A stretch of 64,000 nucleotides of DNA from Geodermatophilus sabuli (GTDB taxonomy: Bacteria; Actinomycetota; Actinomycetes; Mycobacteriales; Geodermatophilaceae): the NCBI RefSeq assembly GCF_900215145.1, contig NZ_OBDO01000012.1:1-64000 (forward strand), read 5' to 3'. Both the position numbers and the translations under genes were made by a program. The notes under the pieces were generated by a model. That model was not told the DNA's origin. It saw only the letters and a program-made list of their open reading frames with translations, and did no database searches. Shown here piece by piece: positions 16,947 through 26,065 of the stretch. Position 1 is the first letter of the stretch. The number at the start of each line of letters is the position of its first letter.

Positions 16947-18086
16947 ATGGCTACTCGGATCACCGCTGTCATCCCGGCCAACACGTTCGGCGGCGCCCAC
17001 AACCAGGTCCTGCAGTTGCGAGAGCACCTCCAGGTACTGGGCTACGAGACCACCGTGGTCCTGCCCCGGGAACCAGGAAACGCAGAGCGTCGGCTCTCGT
17101 CGGCCGGCGTGCGGACAGTTCTGCTTCCTCTTCGCCGACCGCGAGCCGGTGCGCCGGCGTCGTGGGTCAGATATCTGTGGGGCTTTCCCAACCAGGTCCG
17201 GCGACTGGCGCGTCTCTTCCGCACCCAGGAAAGCGACTTGGTTCAAGCTCACGGACTCCTGCAACTCGATGTCGCTCTGGCCGCGCGCATCGCAGGCAAG
17301 CCCCTGGTGTGGCAACTGCTCGACACGCGCCCTCCTGTGACCCTTCGCGTTGTCCTGGTTCCTCTGATGTATCTGCTCTCATCCGTCGTCATGACGACCG
17401 GGACAACAACCGCACGATCCTACGGATTGTCACGGAAGTCGCGCTCCATGCGACTGGTGATCCCCTTCTTCCCTCCCGTTCCCACCGCAGCACTCGATCA
17501 GTTGCCACAGCCCCCGGTAGGCCGTGTGACCTTCGGATGCCTGGCGAACATGAATCCACAGAAGGGGCTACCGCTGCTGATCCAGGCGTTTGAGAAGTCG
17601 GGCGTGACGCATCATGCCCGACTTCTGCTGCAAGGACCTGTACCGCCGGGGCACGAGAGGATTCCCGGACAACTCGCAGCACTTCGCTCCGGCCTCGCCG
17701 TAGAGAACGTCGAAATTCGAACGCAACAAGCAGACATCGTGGAGTTCCTGTCGGAGACGCACGTCCTTGTCATGGGATCGGAACCCCGATCCGAAGGAAC
17801 GCCGACGGTGATCCTCGAGGCGATGTGGGCGGGACGACCGGTGATCGCGACCCGGGTCGGCGGTATCCCCGAACTGATCCAACACGGCACGACGGGCTTC
17901 CTGGTCGACCCGGGCGATGCCGGCTCGATGGGCCGCTACATGGCGCAACTGGTCGAACAGGACTCGCGCCGCGAGGGCATGGGCGCGGCAGCCCGTCGAG
18001 AGGCGGGGCTTCGCTTTTCTACAGAAGCCACCTCGGCGGCCTACGCCGATGCGTACCAGGAAGCCCTCCGAAGAGTGCACACCTGA
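16947..18086 (+). CDS. GT4-family glycosyltransferase
   Basis: A 379-residue retaining GT-B enzyme. The N-terminal domain begins with NTFGGAHNQVLQLREHL, the Gly-rich acceptor-side loop. The C-terminal donor domain has FGCLANMNPQKGLPLLIQAF, SEGTPTVILEAMWAGRPVIA (the E-x7-E region of GT4) and VGGIPELIQHGTTGFLVDPGD. No membrane anchor. Base composition and codon use are less G/C-rich than in flanking operons, as in the next two rightward genes. It is followed by the flippase after about ten bases, suggesting an operon. Confidence 0.88.
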   Translation: MATRITAVIPANTFGGAHNQVLQLREHLQVLGYETTVVLPREPGNAERRLSSAGVRTVLLPLRRPRAGAPASWVRYLWGFPNQVRRLARLFRTQESDLVQAHGLLQLDVALAARIAGKPLVWQLLDTRPPVTLRVVLVPLMYLLSSVVMTTGTTTARSYGLSRKSRSMRLVIPFFPPVPTAALDQLPQPPVGRVTFGCLANMNPQKGLPLLIQAFEKSGVTHHARLLLQGPVPPGHERIPGQLAALRSGLAVENVEIRTQQADIVEFLSETHVLVMGSEPRSEGTPTVILEAMWAGRPVIATRVGGIPELIQHGTTGFLVDPGDAGSMGRYMAQLVEQDSRREGMGAAARREAGLRFSTEATSAAYADAYQEALRRVHT

Positions 18087-18096
18087 CGTGCGACGC

Positions 18097-19380
18097 ATGA
18101 ACCTGCCGGAGTCGTTGAGGGATCTCGCGGCCGGCGCAGCCGCAAGCGCCGCATATCCGCTCGTGTCCCTTGCGACAGGCCCCATCCTCGCTCGCGGACT
18201 GGGACCGGAAGGCCGCGGTGAGCTGGCGGCATTGCTCACTCCTCTGACCGTGGCGGATGCGTTCGCGGCGGTCGGCACACCCCTGGCTGCGGCCTTCTAC
18301 GTCCGCGCGGGGGCAGACGTGCGCAAGGTTCGACGAATCGGCCTCTTGATAGTAAGTGTCTCAGGCACGCTCACAGCCGCCACACTCATCATCCTGGCCG
18401 ATTTCATCCTCAGTTCCTACGCCGACCTCGTCCCACTGTTTCGATGGCTGTGCATCGGCGTCGCCCTGGGTGCGGTCATCGAGTTCTACAGAGGAATCCG
18501 GGCCGGTCAAGAAGCCTACGGACGCTTGAACCTCAATCTGTGGCTCGGGGCACTTGGCCGACTCGTCGGGGTGGTGGCACTGGCCTACATGGATGAGCTG
18601 ACGCCTGGGCGCGTCGCTTTCCTGTCCATAGCGACTGGCCTGCTTGCTGCACTCGCACTGATCAAACGCAAGCCGCCGGGGACTGCTCCGCCCACCCGGT
18701 TCGTCGATCTCCGCGAGATGACCAGGTTCTCCCTACGGACATGGTTCGGAGTCCTTGCCAGCAGCTTCGCCGCACGACTGGACCAATTCCTACTCATAAC
18801 CATCGTGACCCGGGACGAGTTGGGGTACTACGCGGTCGCGGTGACTGCGGCCCAAGTCCCCATGGCGGTGTTCCCGGTACTGCAGCGGCAACTGCTCAAC
18901 CGTGCAGTCACGGTGTCCGACCCGCGCGAACTTGCGTTGAGCAGTCGCCTCGCCGTTGCACTCGCCCTCGGCCTGTGCATCCCGTGCGCCCTGCTCATGC
19001 CGATACTCGTCCCCCTGCTGTTCGGTGACGAGTTCACACCGTCAGTCCACTTGGCGCAGATTCTGATCATCGCCGCGGCGCTGTGGGGAGTCGGCCAGTC
19101 CTTGACGGGTCTGCTGGTCGGCTCGGGGCGGCCTGGTCGGGCGTCATGGGGAGATGGACTGGGCGTCATTGCGCTCTTCGTCCTGATCCTCCCCTTGGCA
19201 CATTGGTTTGGGCCGATTGGAGCTGCCGGGGCCGTGGTGGCGAGCAATGCGCTCTCCGTGATGTTCAAAGCCTCTCAGTTGCGCCGGGCGATACCGGGAG
19301 GGAGACTCCTCGACATCGTCGTCCCCCGAATGAGAGACATGGGAGAAGTCCGGCGGCGCATACGGCCTCGCAAGCCGTGA
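18097..19380 (+). CDS. Wzx-type polysaccharide flippase (MOP superfamily)
   Basis: Moves undecaprenyl-diphosphate-linked repeat units across the membrane. 427 residues with about 12 hydrophobic segments, for example VALALGLCIPCALLMPILVP and ILIIAAALWGVGQSLTGLLV. MOP-family features are the early LARGLGPEGRGELAAL and FAARLDQFLLITIVTRDELG. The start could be ATG 18097 or GTG 18088; neither has a strong ribosome binding site. A/T-rich codons are more frequent here than in most of the window (such as TTGATAGTAAGT near 18344), a sign of a different origin. A polymerase/ligase homologue lies nearby at 20841. Confidence 0.87.
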   Translation: MNLPESLRDLAAGAAASAAYPLVSLATGPILARGLGPEGRGELAALLTPLTVADAFAAVGTPLAAAFYVRAGADVRKVRRIGLLIVSVSGTLTAATLIILADFILSSYADLVPLFRWLCIGVALGAVIEFYRGIRAGQEAYGRLNLNLWLGALGRLVGVVALAYMDELTPGRVAFLSIATGLLAALALIKRKPPGTAPPTRFVDLREMTRFSLRTWFGVLASSFAARLDQFLLITIVTRDELGYYAVAVTAAQVPMAVFPVLQRQLLNRAVTVSDPRELALSSRLAVALALGLCIPCALLMPILVPLLFGDEFTPSVHLAQILIIAAALWGVGQSLTGLLVGSGRPGRASWGDGLGVIALFVLILPLAHWFGPIGAAGAVVASNALSVMFKASQLRRAIPGGRLLDIVVPRMRDMGEVRRRIRPRKP

Positions 19381-19461
19381 TTTGCATCCACGACTTCGGG
19401 ATGTCAGCCGACCCGGAGCTCGTCGCGTCGTCTCGTTCACCGCGACCACGCTGACAGCAGC

Positions 19462-20523
19462 TCAGAGAAAAGGGCTCAGCTGGCGCAGGAAGACGTCCGG
19501 CTGGTGACGCGCCGCCGATGCTGCCACGCAATCCCGTGGAAGCCGCTCAGCTTGATCCAAGGACGTGAGCAGGCTACTGGGCTCCAAGTCGTCGAAGTAG
19601 ACACCGTTGACACCTTCCCGGACGGTCTCGAGGAACCCACCGGCTCGGATCGTCACGGCCGGGGTACCGAACTGGTTCGCCTCGATCGGCGTGAGTCCGA
19701 AGTCCTCCTTGGAGGCGCTGACCAGAGCACTGGCGCGGGTGTAGAGCCAACGGAGTTGCGCGTCCGAGACCCGGCCGAGGAACGTGACGTTCGGCGGCGC
19801 AGCGGGTTGCCCCGGGGACTCATCACCGATCACCATCAACCTGCGGGATGGCGCGTGGCGAAAGGCCTCGACGACTGCGCCAACACGCTTGTATCCCCGG
19901 TTCCGGGCGATCGTGAGCACAAAACCAGCCTCGACCCCCTCGATCGGTTGGACTTCGCCGTCGATCGTCAACCCGACCGGAGGGGGGACGACGGGGGCGT
20001 CGATGCCGTACACGTCTCGTATCCGCTCGCGGACGACCCCCGAGTTGGCGATGTACTGGTCAGCGGTCTGAGCCTGGCGAAGGTCCCAGGACTTGAGGGG
20101 CTGGGACATGAGCCGCAGTGCTGTTCGACCCCCTCGGCCCAGCCCCCGCCTGTAGTCGTCCGGTTGCCAGAGCCACCGCGGGGTGTTGTGGCAGTAGACG
20201 ACCTTTCGGGTCGCTGCGCGACGACTGAGCCCGTGACTCCACCCTGAGCTGCTACAGAGGAGGACATCGGCGGCAGGAGGTTCGAGACTGGACCAGACCG
20301 GGGCGAGGAGGGGGAAGGCACGGCGGGGGTCGCGCCGAAAGGCCGCGACGCGCTGTAGTACCGAGGTCTGCACCTCGTGGTGGGCGAAGCCGGGAAAGGT
20401 CGTATCGGCGTTGTACACGCTGGTGACCAGACGATCGGGTCCCAGGCCATCGAGCATCTGGAGCGCCACCCTTTCCGCTCCGCCCCTCTGTGTGACGTAA
20501 TCGTGCGCCACCACTAGAGACAT
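19462..20523 (-). CDS. GT4-family glycosyltransferase
   Basis: 353 residues starting at ATG 20523 behind a strong GGAAGGGGTGGG ribosome binding site. The start MSLVVAHDYVTQRGGAERVA has the GGAE loop of GT-B enzymes. VVYCHNTPRWLW resembles mannosyltransferase-type GT4 proteins. The donor domain has LTIARNRGYKRVGAVVEAF, RVSDAQLRWLYTRASALVSA and KEDFGLTPIEANQFGTPAV, the EDFGLTPIEA form common in actinobacterial mannosyl- or rhamnosyltransferases. Donor and acceptor are unknown. It is a single leftward gene between two rightward ones. Confidence 0.88.
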   Translation of the reverse strand: MSLVVAHDYVTQRGGAERVALQMLDGLGPDRLVTSVYNADTTFPGFAHHEVQTSVLQRVAAFRRDPRRAFPLLAPVWSSLEPPAADVLLCSSSGWSHGLSRRAATRKVVYCHNTPRWLWQPDDYRRGLGRGGRTALRLMSQPLKSWDLRQAQTADQYIANSGVVRERIRDVYGIDAPVVPPPVGLTIDGEVQPIEGVEAGFVLTIARNRGYKRVGAVVEAFRHAPSRRLMVIGDESPGQPAAPPNVTFLGRVSDAQLRWLYTRASALVSASKEDFGLTPIEANQFGTPAVTIRAGGFLETVREGVNGVYFDDLEPSSLLTSLDQAERLPRDCVAASAARHQPDVFLRQLSPFL

Positions 20524-20840
20524 CTGCCCACCCCTTCCGGCCCCCCCCCTCGGATCACTGCACGAGTACTCACCCGCGCGCCGGCCGAAACCCTCACCCT
20601 GGGGGCCTGCCGATGCCGTCGTCCGCCTGGTGGTCAACCGACCGACCCAGTGAGCAGGCGCTGGACCCCGACCACCTCGGAGGGGGAGACCGCAGTCTCC
20701 ACGTCGGCCGCTACGGTGCCCGTCGGGTCAACACAGCGACGTTCCGGATCGCCCCCCATCCGGGCGAGTGGCCGCAATCCTCACAGGCGGTGCTTCGAGG
20801 TCCCCTAGGATCTGGTGTCAGCCCCGCTCGAGGAGTCACC
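20524..20840. other. Divergent intergenic region
   Basis: 317 bases between the leftward GT4 gene and the rightward polymerase/ligase gene. The reading frame of the latter stays open through this stretch, but the peptide is not membrane-like, so it is treated as non-coding. Promoters for both genes are expected here; no clear consensus is seen. Confidence 0.35.
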
Positions 20841-22292
20841 TTGACGCTCAGCATCCATGCGCGCCCCGGCGTCCGGCGTCTCCGTGGTCTGGTGGGGGAG
20901 GCGCCGCTCTTGACGCTGACTGTGGCCTTTCTGCCGTTCGCCTTCATCCCTCACGAACTCATCCCCTCGGGGCCGCAGACCCCGAAACTACTGCTCTGCT
21001 TGATATTCGCCTGCGGGTGGCTGTACAGATCACGATCGCATCAGGCTCGCCTGACATCCGTGGAATGGTGGACACTAGGGCTTGCCGCATGGGTGGCATG
21101 CCGCATGATATGGCTGGAGTACTTCGAGGCTGGGCTCTCGCTACCCCTGGCTCAAGCGGAGTTGGCTCCGCTCGTGGGCGGACTGGTGCTCTTCAGGCTG
21201 GCAACCCAACACCGCCTGCGGGCCAGCATCCGTCTCGGGTTGACGTACTCACTGGTGCTCATGTGCGCAGTCGAAGCCTGGCAGTTGGTTGCAGGGTTAC
21301 CGGAACTGCTCGCGCTGGGTTACACGACTCCGCCGTTCTCGTACAACACTGCAACGGGTGAGTACAGGCCCTTCGGCACTGCGTACAGTCCCGTCACGTT
21401 CGGAATCCTCCTGTCACTGGTCCTACTGGCGGTCGTCCTGACGAACAGACGTCGCACGGCCGCGGCAATGGCGTGCCTGGGCGGGACCTTCCTCCTGCTG
21501 ACCTACACGCGTAGCGCCTGGCTGGGCGTCATCGTGAGCGCCGGCGTGATCCTCCTGAACAGCCCGCTGTGGCGTCGGCGCTTCCTCCACGGGTTGGTGT
21601 TCGCGACACTCCTCGTACCGACGCTCGTGCTCATCCTGCCGGGGGATCTCGGCGTCTTGGAACGTCTCACCACGCTGACCGACCGCAATTACTCAAGCAA
21701 TACGATCCGCATCGACCTCTGGGCGGGGACACTTCGTACCGTCTCTGACAACTGGCTCATCGGATATGGGGGCGAGCCCTTCAGTCAAGCCACTGCCCGC
21801 CACCTCGGCGCCCTGGGCGACTTCGCACACCCCCACAACAACTACCTACAGGTACTCTTCCAGTACGGCCTCATCGGACTCGTGTTGTTCGGCGGCCTCC
21901 TGTGGGCCGCGGGGGGGGCCATGTGGCGGCGTCGCGCCACTGACGAGACCTGGCGGCTGGCCGGACTCGCCGGCCTCGTGGCGTTCGCGTGGACTTCGCT
22001 CTTCGAGACCACCTGGGGCAGCTTCAACCTGCTGGTGACGCTGTTCCTCATCTTTGGCCTCGGCATGCCGCCGAGACATCAGGAGAGAACGACCGCGGGC
22101 TCGGGCGGGCTACGAGCGCTCGGCGGCCATCCGCTTTCTGCGGCTGCTATTCGGAACCACGCCCAAGGGGCGATGCCTGGGAGCACTCGAACAAGACGGT
22201 CGGGAACAAGCACAGGTGTCGACACGACCCCGAGCGATCACGGCGCCGCCTCGGCGTGCGGCAGGACTACGAGTCGGTCACGACACGCCTGA
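20841..22292 (+). CDS. O-antigen ligase/polymerase (Wzy/WaaL family) membrane protein
   Basis: Polymerises or ligates lipid-linked glycans outside the membrane. TTG 20841 is chosen because AGGAG stands five bases upstream and the protein then starts at the first membrane-proximal residues; 483 residues. About ten hydrophobic segments are visible. The O-antigen ligase core is present: TYTRSAWLG, then the large loop with IRIDLWAGTL, GYGGEPF and FAHPHNNYLQVLFQYGLIGL, whose His-Asn pair is the family signature. The last 70 residues after GLGMPPRHQE are low-complexity and Ser/Thr/Arg-rich; a different frame there (RFLRLLFGTTPKGR) looks more like protein, so a late frameshift is possible. The 3' end overlaps the convergent GT4 gene by 26 bases. 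Confidence 0.85.
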   Translation: MTLSIHARPGVRRLRGLVGEAPLLTLTVAFLPFAFIPHELIPSGPQTPKLLLCLIFACGWLYRSRSHQARLTSVEWWTLGLAAWVACRMIWLEYFEAGLSLPLAQAELAPLVGGLVLFRLATQHRLRASIRLGLTYSLVLMCAVEAWQLVAGLPELLALGYTTPPFSYNTATGEYRPFGTAYSPVTFGILLSLVLLAVVLTNRRRTAAAMACLGGTFLLLTYTRSAWLGVIVSAGVILLNSPLWRRRFLHGLVFATLLVPTLVLILPGDLGVLERLTTLTDRNYSSNTIRIDLWAGTLRTVSDNWLIGYGGEPFSQATARHLGALGDFAHPHNNYLQVLFQYGLIGLVLFGGLLWAAGGAMWRRRATDETWRLAGLAGLVAFAWTSLFETTWGSFNLLVTLFLIFGLGMPPRHQERTTAGSGGLRALGGHPLSAAAIRNHAQGAMPGSTRTRRSGTSTGVDTTPSDHGAASACGRTTSRSRHA

Positions 22293-23373
22293 ACTGCTGC
22301 AACTGGTGCCGCCAACTGAGTTCCCTGGCCCGGGTGAGGGCCATGTCCGCGTAATGGCGGCGCTCTCGGTCATCACTGATCAGGTGTTCGAGGTGCTCGG
22401 CCAGCTCTCGTTCGTTCCCGGGCTCGTGCAGCAGAGCCGAGCCTGAGGCCACCTCCGGCAGGCCTCCCGCTCGGGAGGCCAGGCATGCGAGACCGCTCGC
22501 CGCGCCCTCGGCGAGGGTGAGCGAGCACGGCTCGGGCCAGACGGATGGAACGACGATGACGTGATGACGCCGCAGCATCTCCGGTACGCGTGATCGCTCG
22601 ACTCTGCCGTGGAAGAGAACTCGGTCCTCCATACCGTGACAGGTGACCAGACGCCTGAGCTGGCGCTCGTATCGCGTGAGCTCTCGACCAGGCTTCGAGC
22701 CGCCCATGATGACCACCTGAAAATCGAGGTGGCCGAGGAGGGCTGCTGCGCGGATCAAGACGTGAACGCCCTTCTCGCGTATGACTCGACCGACATAGAC
22801 GATGCTCGGTCGATCGACCTGCCGGCCCGGAGTGAACTCGTCGGTGTCCACGCCATTGAGCAAGGGGAACACCCTCGTCCCCGACGTGGACCGGGGCATC
22901 CGGTCCGCCAGGTACTCACTGACGGCGATGACCGCTTCGCAACGCCTGAGGATGCGTTCCGTCTCCCGCCGTCCATATGTCCCGAAGACGTCGTTGTGGC
23001 AGTACAGGAAGCGACGTGCAGCAGGCACGGGGGCCAGGACCGCGCCAGGCCGGTTGTGGACGATCAGTCGCTCGATCGGCGGTACGGGCGCAAGGGGCTC
23101 ATAGACGTGCGCGGTGACCAAGCGCCGACCGAGTACTCGTCCCGTGACCACGTCCGCGGTTCGGGCAGGCAGGCTCACAACTCGACCGCCACGGAGACAA
23201 GGGACCACGGTGAGCGGGAGATCGTGACGCGTGCCCAAGCCAGTGAGGATGGCCTGAGAGCCGTCGGCGTCGCCGGCGGCCGTCATGAGGCCCCGGATGA
23301 CGGTCATCACGGCGCTGCCGTTGTCGATGGCTGGCGGGTCCTCGGGATACGGCAGGTGAGCCAAACTGAACAT
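22267..23373 (-). CDS. GT4-family glycosyltransferase
   Basis: 368 residues. After PYPEDPPAIDNGSAVMTVIRG, the middle has FLYCHNDVFGTYGRRE and VIAVSEYLADRMP. The GT-B donor domain follows with VYVGRVIREKGVHVLIRAA, VVPSVWPEPCSLTLAEGAAS (catalytic Glu region) and GLACLASRAGGLPEV. Cytoplasmic, probably adding one residue of the repeat unit. Its 3' end runs 26 bases into the convergent polymerase/ligase gene. No operon partner. Confidence 0.88.
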   Translation of the reverse strand: MFSLAHLPYPEDPPAIDNGSAVMTVIRGLMTAAGDADGSQAILTGLGTRHDLPLTVVPCLRGGRVVSLPARTADVVTGRVLGRRLVTAHVYEPLAPVPPIERLIVHNRPGAVLAPVPAARRFLYCHNDVFGTYGRRETERILRRCEAVIAVSEYLADRMPRSTSGTRVFPLLNGVDTDEFTPGRQVDRPSIVYVGRVIREKGVHVLIRAAALLGHLDFQVVIMGGSKPGRELTRYERQLRRLVTCHGMEDRVLFHGRVERSRVPEMLRRHHVIVVPSVWPEPCSLTLAEGAASGLACLASRAGGLPEVASGSALLHEPGNERELAEHLEHLISDDRERRHYADMALTRARELSWRHQLQQFRRVVTDS

Positions 23374-23746
23374 GCGTCCCCTCTAGGCATCCGGCCGGAC
23401 TCGACGAACAAGATGATGCTTGCTGGCAAGAGGCCACCGTGCAGGACGGGACGCCTGGGTCCTGATGACGCCTGGAATCGAGGGCACTCGTGACGTCGAT
23501 GCAGGCATCCGGCTCCCTCGTTCTCGGGTATCGGCTGTCGGGACGTCGACGCGACTCGGTTTTCCGTCGGCAGGGCCACGACCCTGCTCGCGATGGGTGT
23601 GGCTCCTCGGCGCGCTGCCTCGACCGGGGCGCTCCGCTTCGATCCGCCCAAGACGATCCGCGCCTACGTTGTCGCCGTAACAGCGACGTCGACACCGGCC
23701 ACCCACCACCCGGCCACCTCGCGGCACCGCCATAGGAAACGGAGAC
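23374..23746. other. Intergenic region upstream of the beta-helix operon
   Basis: 373 bases without a gene I can support; short open frames on both strands have no recognisable fold. It separates the leftward GT4 gene from the rightward three-gene unit and should carry its promoter. Confidence 0.3.
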
Positions 23747-24100
23747 GTGCCCGTGCCCAAGCCCCTGGCACACCGGACGCCGCCATGGGGAGCATCCATG
23801 ACCTCGGGGCTGTCCTCCGGTGGTGACCTTCGGGATCACGTGGCCGCCGACGTCCTCGACGACACCATGGGAGCGGTCGACCCACGTCCGCCTTCCGGGA
23901 GGCAGCACCGGTCGACGCCTGTGGCGCCTGGCACCAGCCACGTCATGTCAGCACCCTGGTCTGCCATGCCGATGCACGCGACGCCCCCCACCCTCGCTCG
24001 CCTGGCCGCGGGTGGCCTGTCCTCGACCAACGCCGCGCCGAACGCCCACCGCATGCGTGGGACCGGGTTCAGCATGCGTGCCTGGTCGGTGGAGGCGTGA
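23747..24100 (+). CDS. Hypothetical protein, first gene of the beta-helix operon
   Basis: A 117-residue frame beginning GTG CCC GTG. Its stop codon overlaps the GTG of the next gene (GTGA at 24097-24100), the coupling seen throughout this window, and its third codon positions are mostly G/C. No membrane segment or known motif; the protein is rich in Ala, Pro, His and Met. I do not recognise it. The main support is the overlap and the shared direction with the beta-helix gene; it could still be a chance frame. Confidence 0.4.
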   Translation: MPVPKPLAHRTPPWGASMTSGLSSGGDLRDHVAADVLDDTMGAVDPRPPSGRQHRSTPVAPGTSHVMSAPWSAMPMHATPPTLARLAAGGLSSTNAAPNAHRMRGTGFSMRAWSVEA

Positions 24101-24255
24101 CCATCACGCGGCGCCGGTTCCTCACCGCCACGGGGGTGGCACTCGTGGGACTGGTCTGCTGCAGCCCGCCGGTGAGACACACAGCGACACCGCCACGCGA
24201 ATGGCTGCCTGCCGGCCGCTGGACCCCCACCGACCCGTGGGGACGCCACGACTGA
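24097..24255 (+). CDS. Short Tat-type lipoprotein-like peptide
   Basis: 52 residues from GTG 24097. It starts MTITRRRFLTATGVALVGLV, a twin-arginine signal (TRRRFLTA) with a hydrophobic core, followed by CC at residues 21-22, which could be a lipobox cysteine. The mature part would be only about 30 residues, rich in Trp and Pro. It may be a tiny exported lipoprotein, or the severed signal peptide of the beta-helix protein that starts 13 bases after its stop and has no signal of its own. Confidence 0.5.
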   Translation: MTITRRRFLTATGVALVGLVCCSPPVRHTATPPREWLPAGRWTPTDPWGRHD

Positions 24256-24267
24256 GGGGACCACTAC

Positions 24268-25560
24268 ATGGCCTGGCCTCCTGCCACCCATCAAGACGTA
24301 GAGGACGCAGTCACCGCACTCCGCGCGGGGTTGACGGTGGCGCCAGCCCCCAGCGGCAACGACGACTACGCCACCATCCGGGCGGCTTACGATGCGGCGC
24401 CGAACGGCGGAACTCTCGTCTTCCGCCCAGGGACGTACCGGCTGTCGCGGACCCTCGATCTCGACCGCAACGTCCACCTCCAAGGCTCATGGAGTCGTGA
24501 CAAGGACGCCAACGCGAAGTACGGGACCGTCATCCGACCAACGACCTCTACCACGCAGGAGTCGTTGATCGCCCTCATCAAGGTGTCCGCCAGCTACGTC
24601 GGCGTCCGAGGGCTTGCCCTGTACGGACACAGCACCGCAAGCGGTGTCGGCGTGTTGTTCGGAGCCGCCCCCGGCGCTTCACGTGGTCCGAACACACATC
24701 AGTCGTTCGCCGAGGACCTCTACGCGGAGGGGTTCGCCAGCGGGTCCTGCTTCGGTGTCGACGCTGACCACGTCTCGTTCACACGTTGCACCTTCAGCGG
24801 GAACTACGACGGACTGGTCATCGCCAGGGGAAACAAGAACGACCTGTCGTTGTTGGACTGCGCGCTCGACGGTAACGCTCGCTCCTCCGTCTTCCTGGAA
24901 GCCGATGGCGGCACGACAAACTGCAGCTTGATCCGCACGCATCTCGGGTTCTCCCGGTACGGCATCCTCCAGGACCCCGCCACGACCCTGAACGTCGGAT
25001 TCAACCAGTTGACGATGATCGCTTCGCCCATCGAGTACGTCACGGAGCAGATGCTCGCGCTGAAGTCCTGCGGCGGCATACGGATCCTCGGCGGGTACTG
25101 GGCGTGGGCCACCTGGGCGCAGGGTCCGGACCTGGGGCCGGTCGCCGCGTTGCCGGCCGCGACGATCGGCCCTGTCACCCTGGGCCCTGTGGAGATCTCG
25201 AGCGAGTTCGTTGCCGTGGCGCCGAATCCGAACAGCCCGGCCCTCGTCCAGGTCACCGGCTTCACGAACCACCCCATCAAGGTCACCCAACCCCTGAACG
25301 GCTTCTGTCAGACGTGCTTCTCCGGCAACTGGGTCCAAGACATCCCGGCCCCAGCCGTTCCCGCCTCTGCGACCGCCCTGACCAATTCATTCAGTTCTCC
25401 GGTGCAGGTCTTCGTCAATGGCGGCATCGTCAGCGCCGTCCACTTGAACGGAATAGCGACAGGAGTCACCGGTGGCACCTTTCGCGTCCCACCCGGGGGG
25501 ACGATCAGCATCACGTACACCGAGGCCCCCTCCTGGGTGTGGGTTGCTGATGTTTCGTAG
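24268..25560 (+). CDS. Right-handed beta-helix protein resembling phage tailspike/pectate-lyase domains
   Basis: 430 residues. The N terminus MAWPPATHQDVEDAVTALRAG resembles the short start of actinophage minor tail proteins. From about residue 33 a pectate-lyase-3-like beta-helix begins: DYATIRAAYDAAPNGGTLVF, then FRPGTYRLSRTLDLDRNVHL and repeated coils such as VSFTRCTFSGNYDGLVIARG. The C terminus (about 370-430) resembles a phage appendage domain: an Asn-Ser-Phe start, VFVNGGIVSAVHLNGIATG, then VPPGGTISITYTEAPSWVWV. No signal peptide. It may bind or cleave a polysaccharide. It ends in TAG. One such gene inside a polysaccharide locus, without other phage genes, is unusual. Confidence 0.75.
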   Translation: MAWPPATHQDVEDAVTALRAGLTVAPAPSGNDDYATIRAAYDAAPNGGTLVFRPGTYRLSRTLDLDRNVHLQGSWSRDKDANAKYGTVIRPTTSTTQESLIALIKVSASYVGVRGLALYGHSTASGVGVLFGAAPGASRGPNTHQSFAEDLYAEGFASGSCFGVDADHVSFTRCTFSGNYDGLVIARGNKNDLSLLDCALDGNARSSVFLEADGGTTNCSLIRTHLGFSRYGILQDPATTLNVGFNQLTMIASPIEYVTEQMLALKSCGGIRILGGYWAWATWAQGPDLGPVAALPAATIGPVTLGPVEISSEFVAVAPNPNSPALVQVTGFTNHPIKVTQPLNGFCQTCFSGNWVQDIPAPAVPASATALTNSFSSPVQVFVNGGIVSAVHLNGIATGVTGGTFRVPPGGTISITYTEAPSWVWVADVS

Positions 25561-25592
25561 GTGAGCCACGTCCCGGCGGCCGCCACTCGTCG

Positions 25593-25622
25593 TCACCCCT
25601 ACCCGGGTGATCCCTCGGGATC
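25593..25622 (+). terminator. Tandem hairpins after the beta-helix gene
   Basis: TCACCC-CTACCC-GGGTGA (25593-25610) forms a 6-bp stem, and GATCCC-TC-GGGATC (25609-25622) a second one immediately after. They start 33 bases past the stop codon. There is no T tract, but GC-rich tandem stems of this kind often act as terminators in actinobacteria. Confidence 0.35.
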
Positions 25623-26065
25623 CGGGCCCGTGGGGCTGAAGGCCGCTCGCCAGCCCGTAGTGACGCGGACAACCGGTGCGACCGGGTTGGCGGAGTGATG
25701 TGGATCCCACCACTCGACTGCCCTGCCGGGCACCTCGCCCCGGCGTCGGGCTGAACCGCCCGACGCCCCTCAGTGCCGAGTGGCCGGTCAGTCCCCGGCC
25801 AGGCGTGATGAGACGTCGAGTCGCCGACGGTGGCCTGCTCCCACAGCGGTGACCGTCAACAACAGCGCACTCTCGTCATATCCTCCGGACCGGACAAACC
25901 CCGCTCAAGTCATCACTGGCCCGCTGACCGGGAGGCTCGGTGAAGTGACCGGACGGGGTCTCGCCCCGAGCAAGGCAGGTCTCCTGGATGGCGCGTACGC
26001 GGTGTGCATCTGAAGTGTCCTCACCCCGCCAGCCATCAACAGCTTCTCGCCGTGGGGCGGGGTCT
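25623..26065. other. Intergenic region upstream of the glycerophosphotransferase gene
   Basis: 443 bases with no supported gene. The downstream gene could start at ATG 25988 rather than GTG 26066, which would shorten this gap. No promoter consensus is clear. Confidence 0.3.

Noticed and set aside
23747..25560. A prophage
   Set aside because: Only the beta-helix protein looks phage-like. No integrase, capsid, terminase, portal, lysis gene or attachment site is visible nearby.
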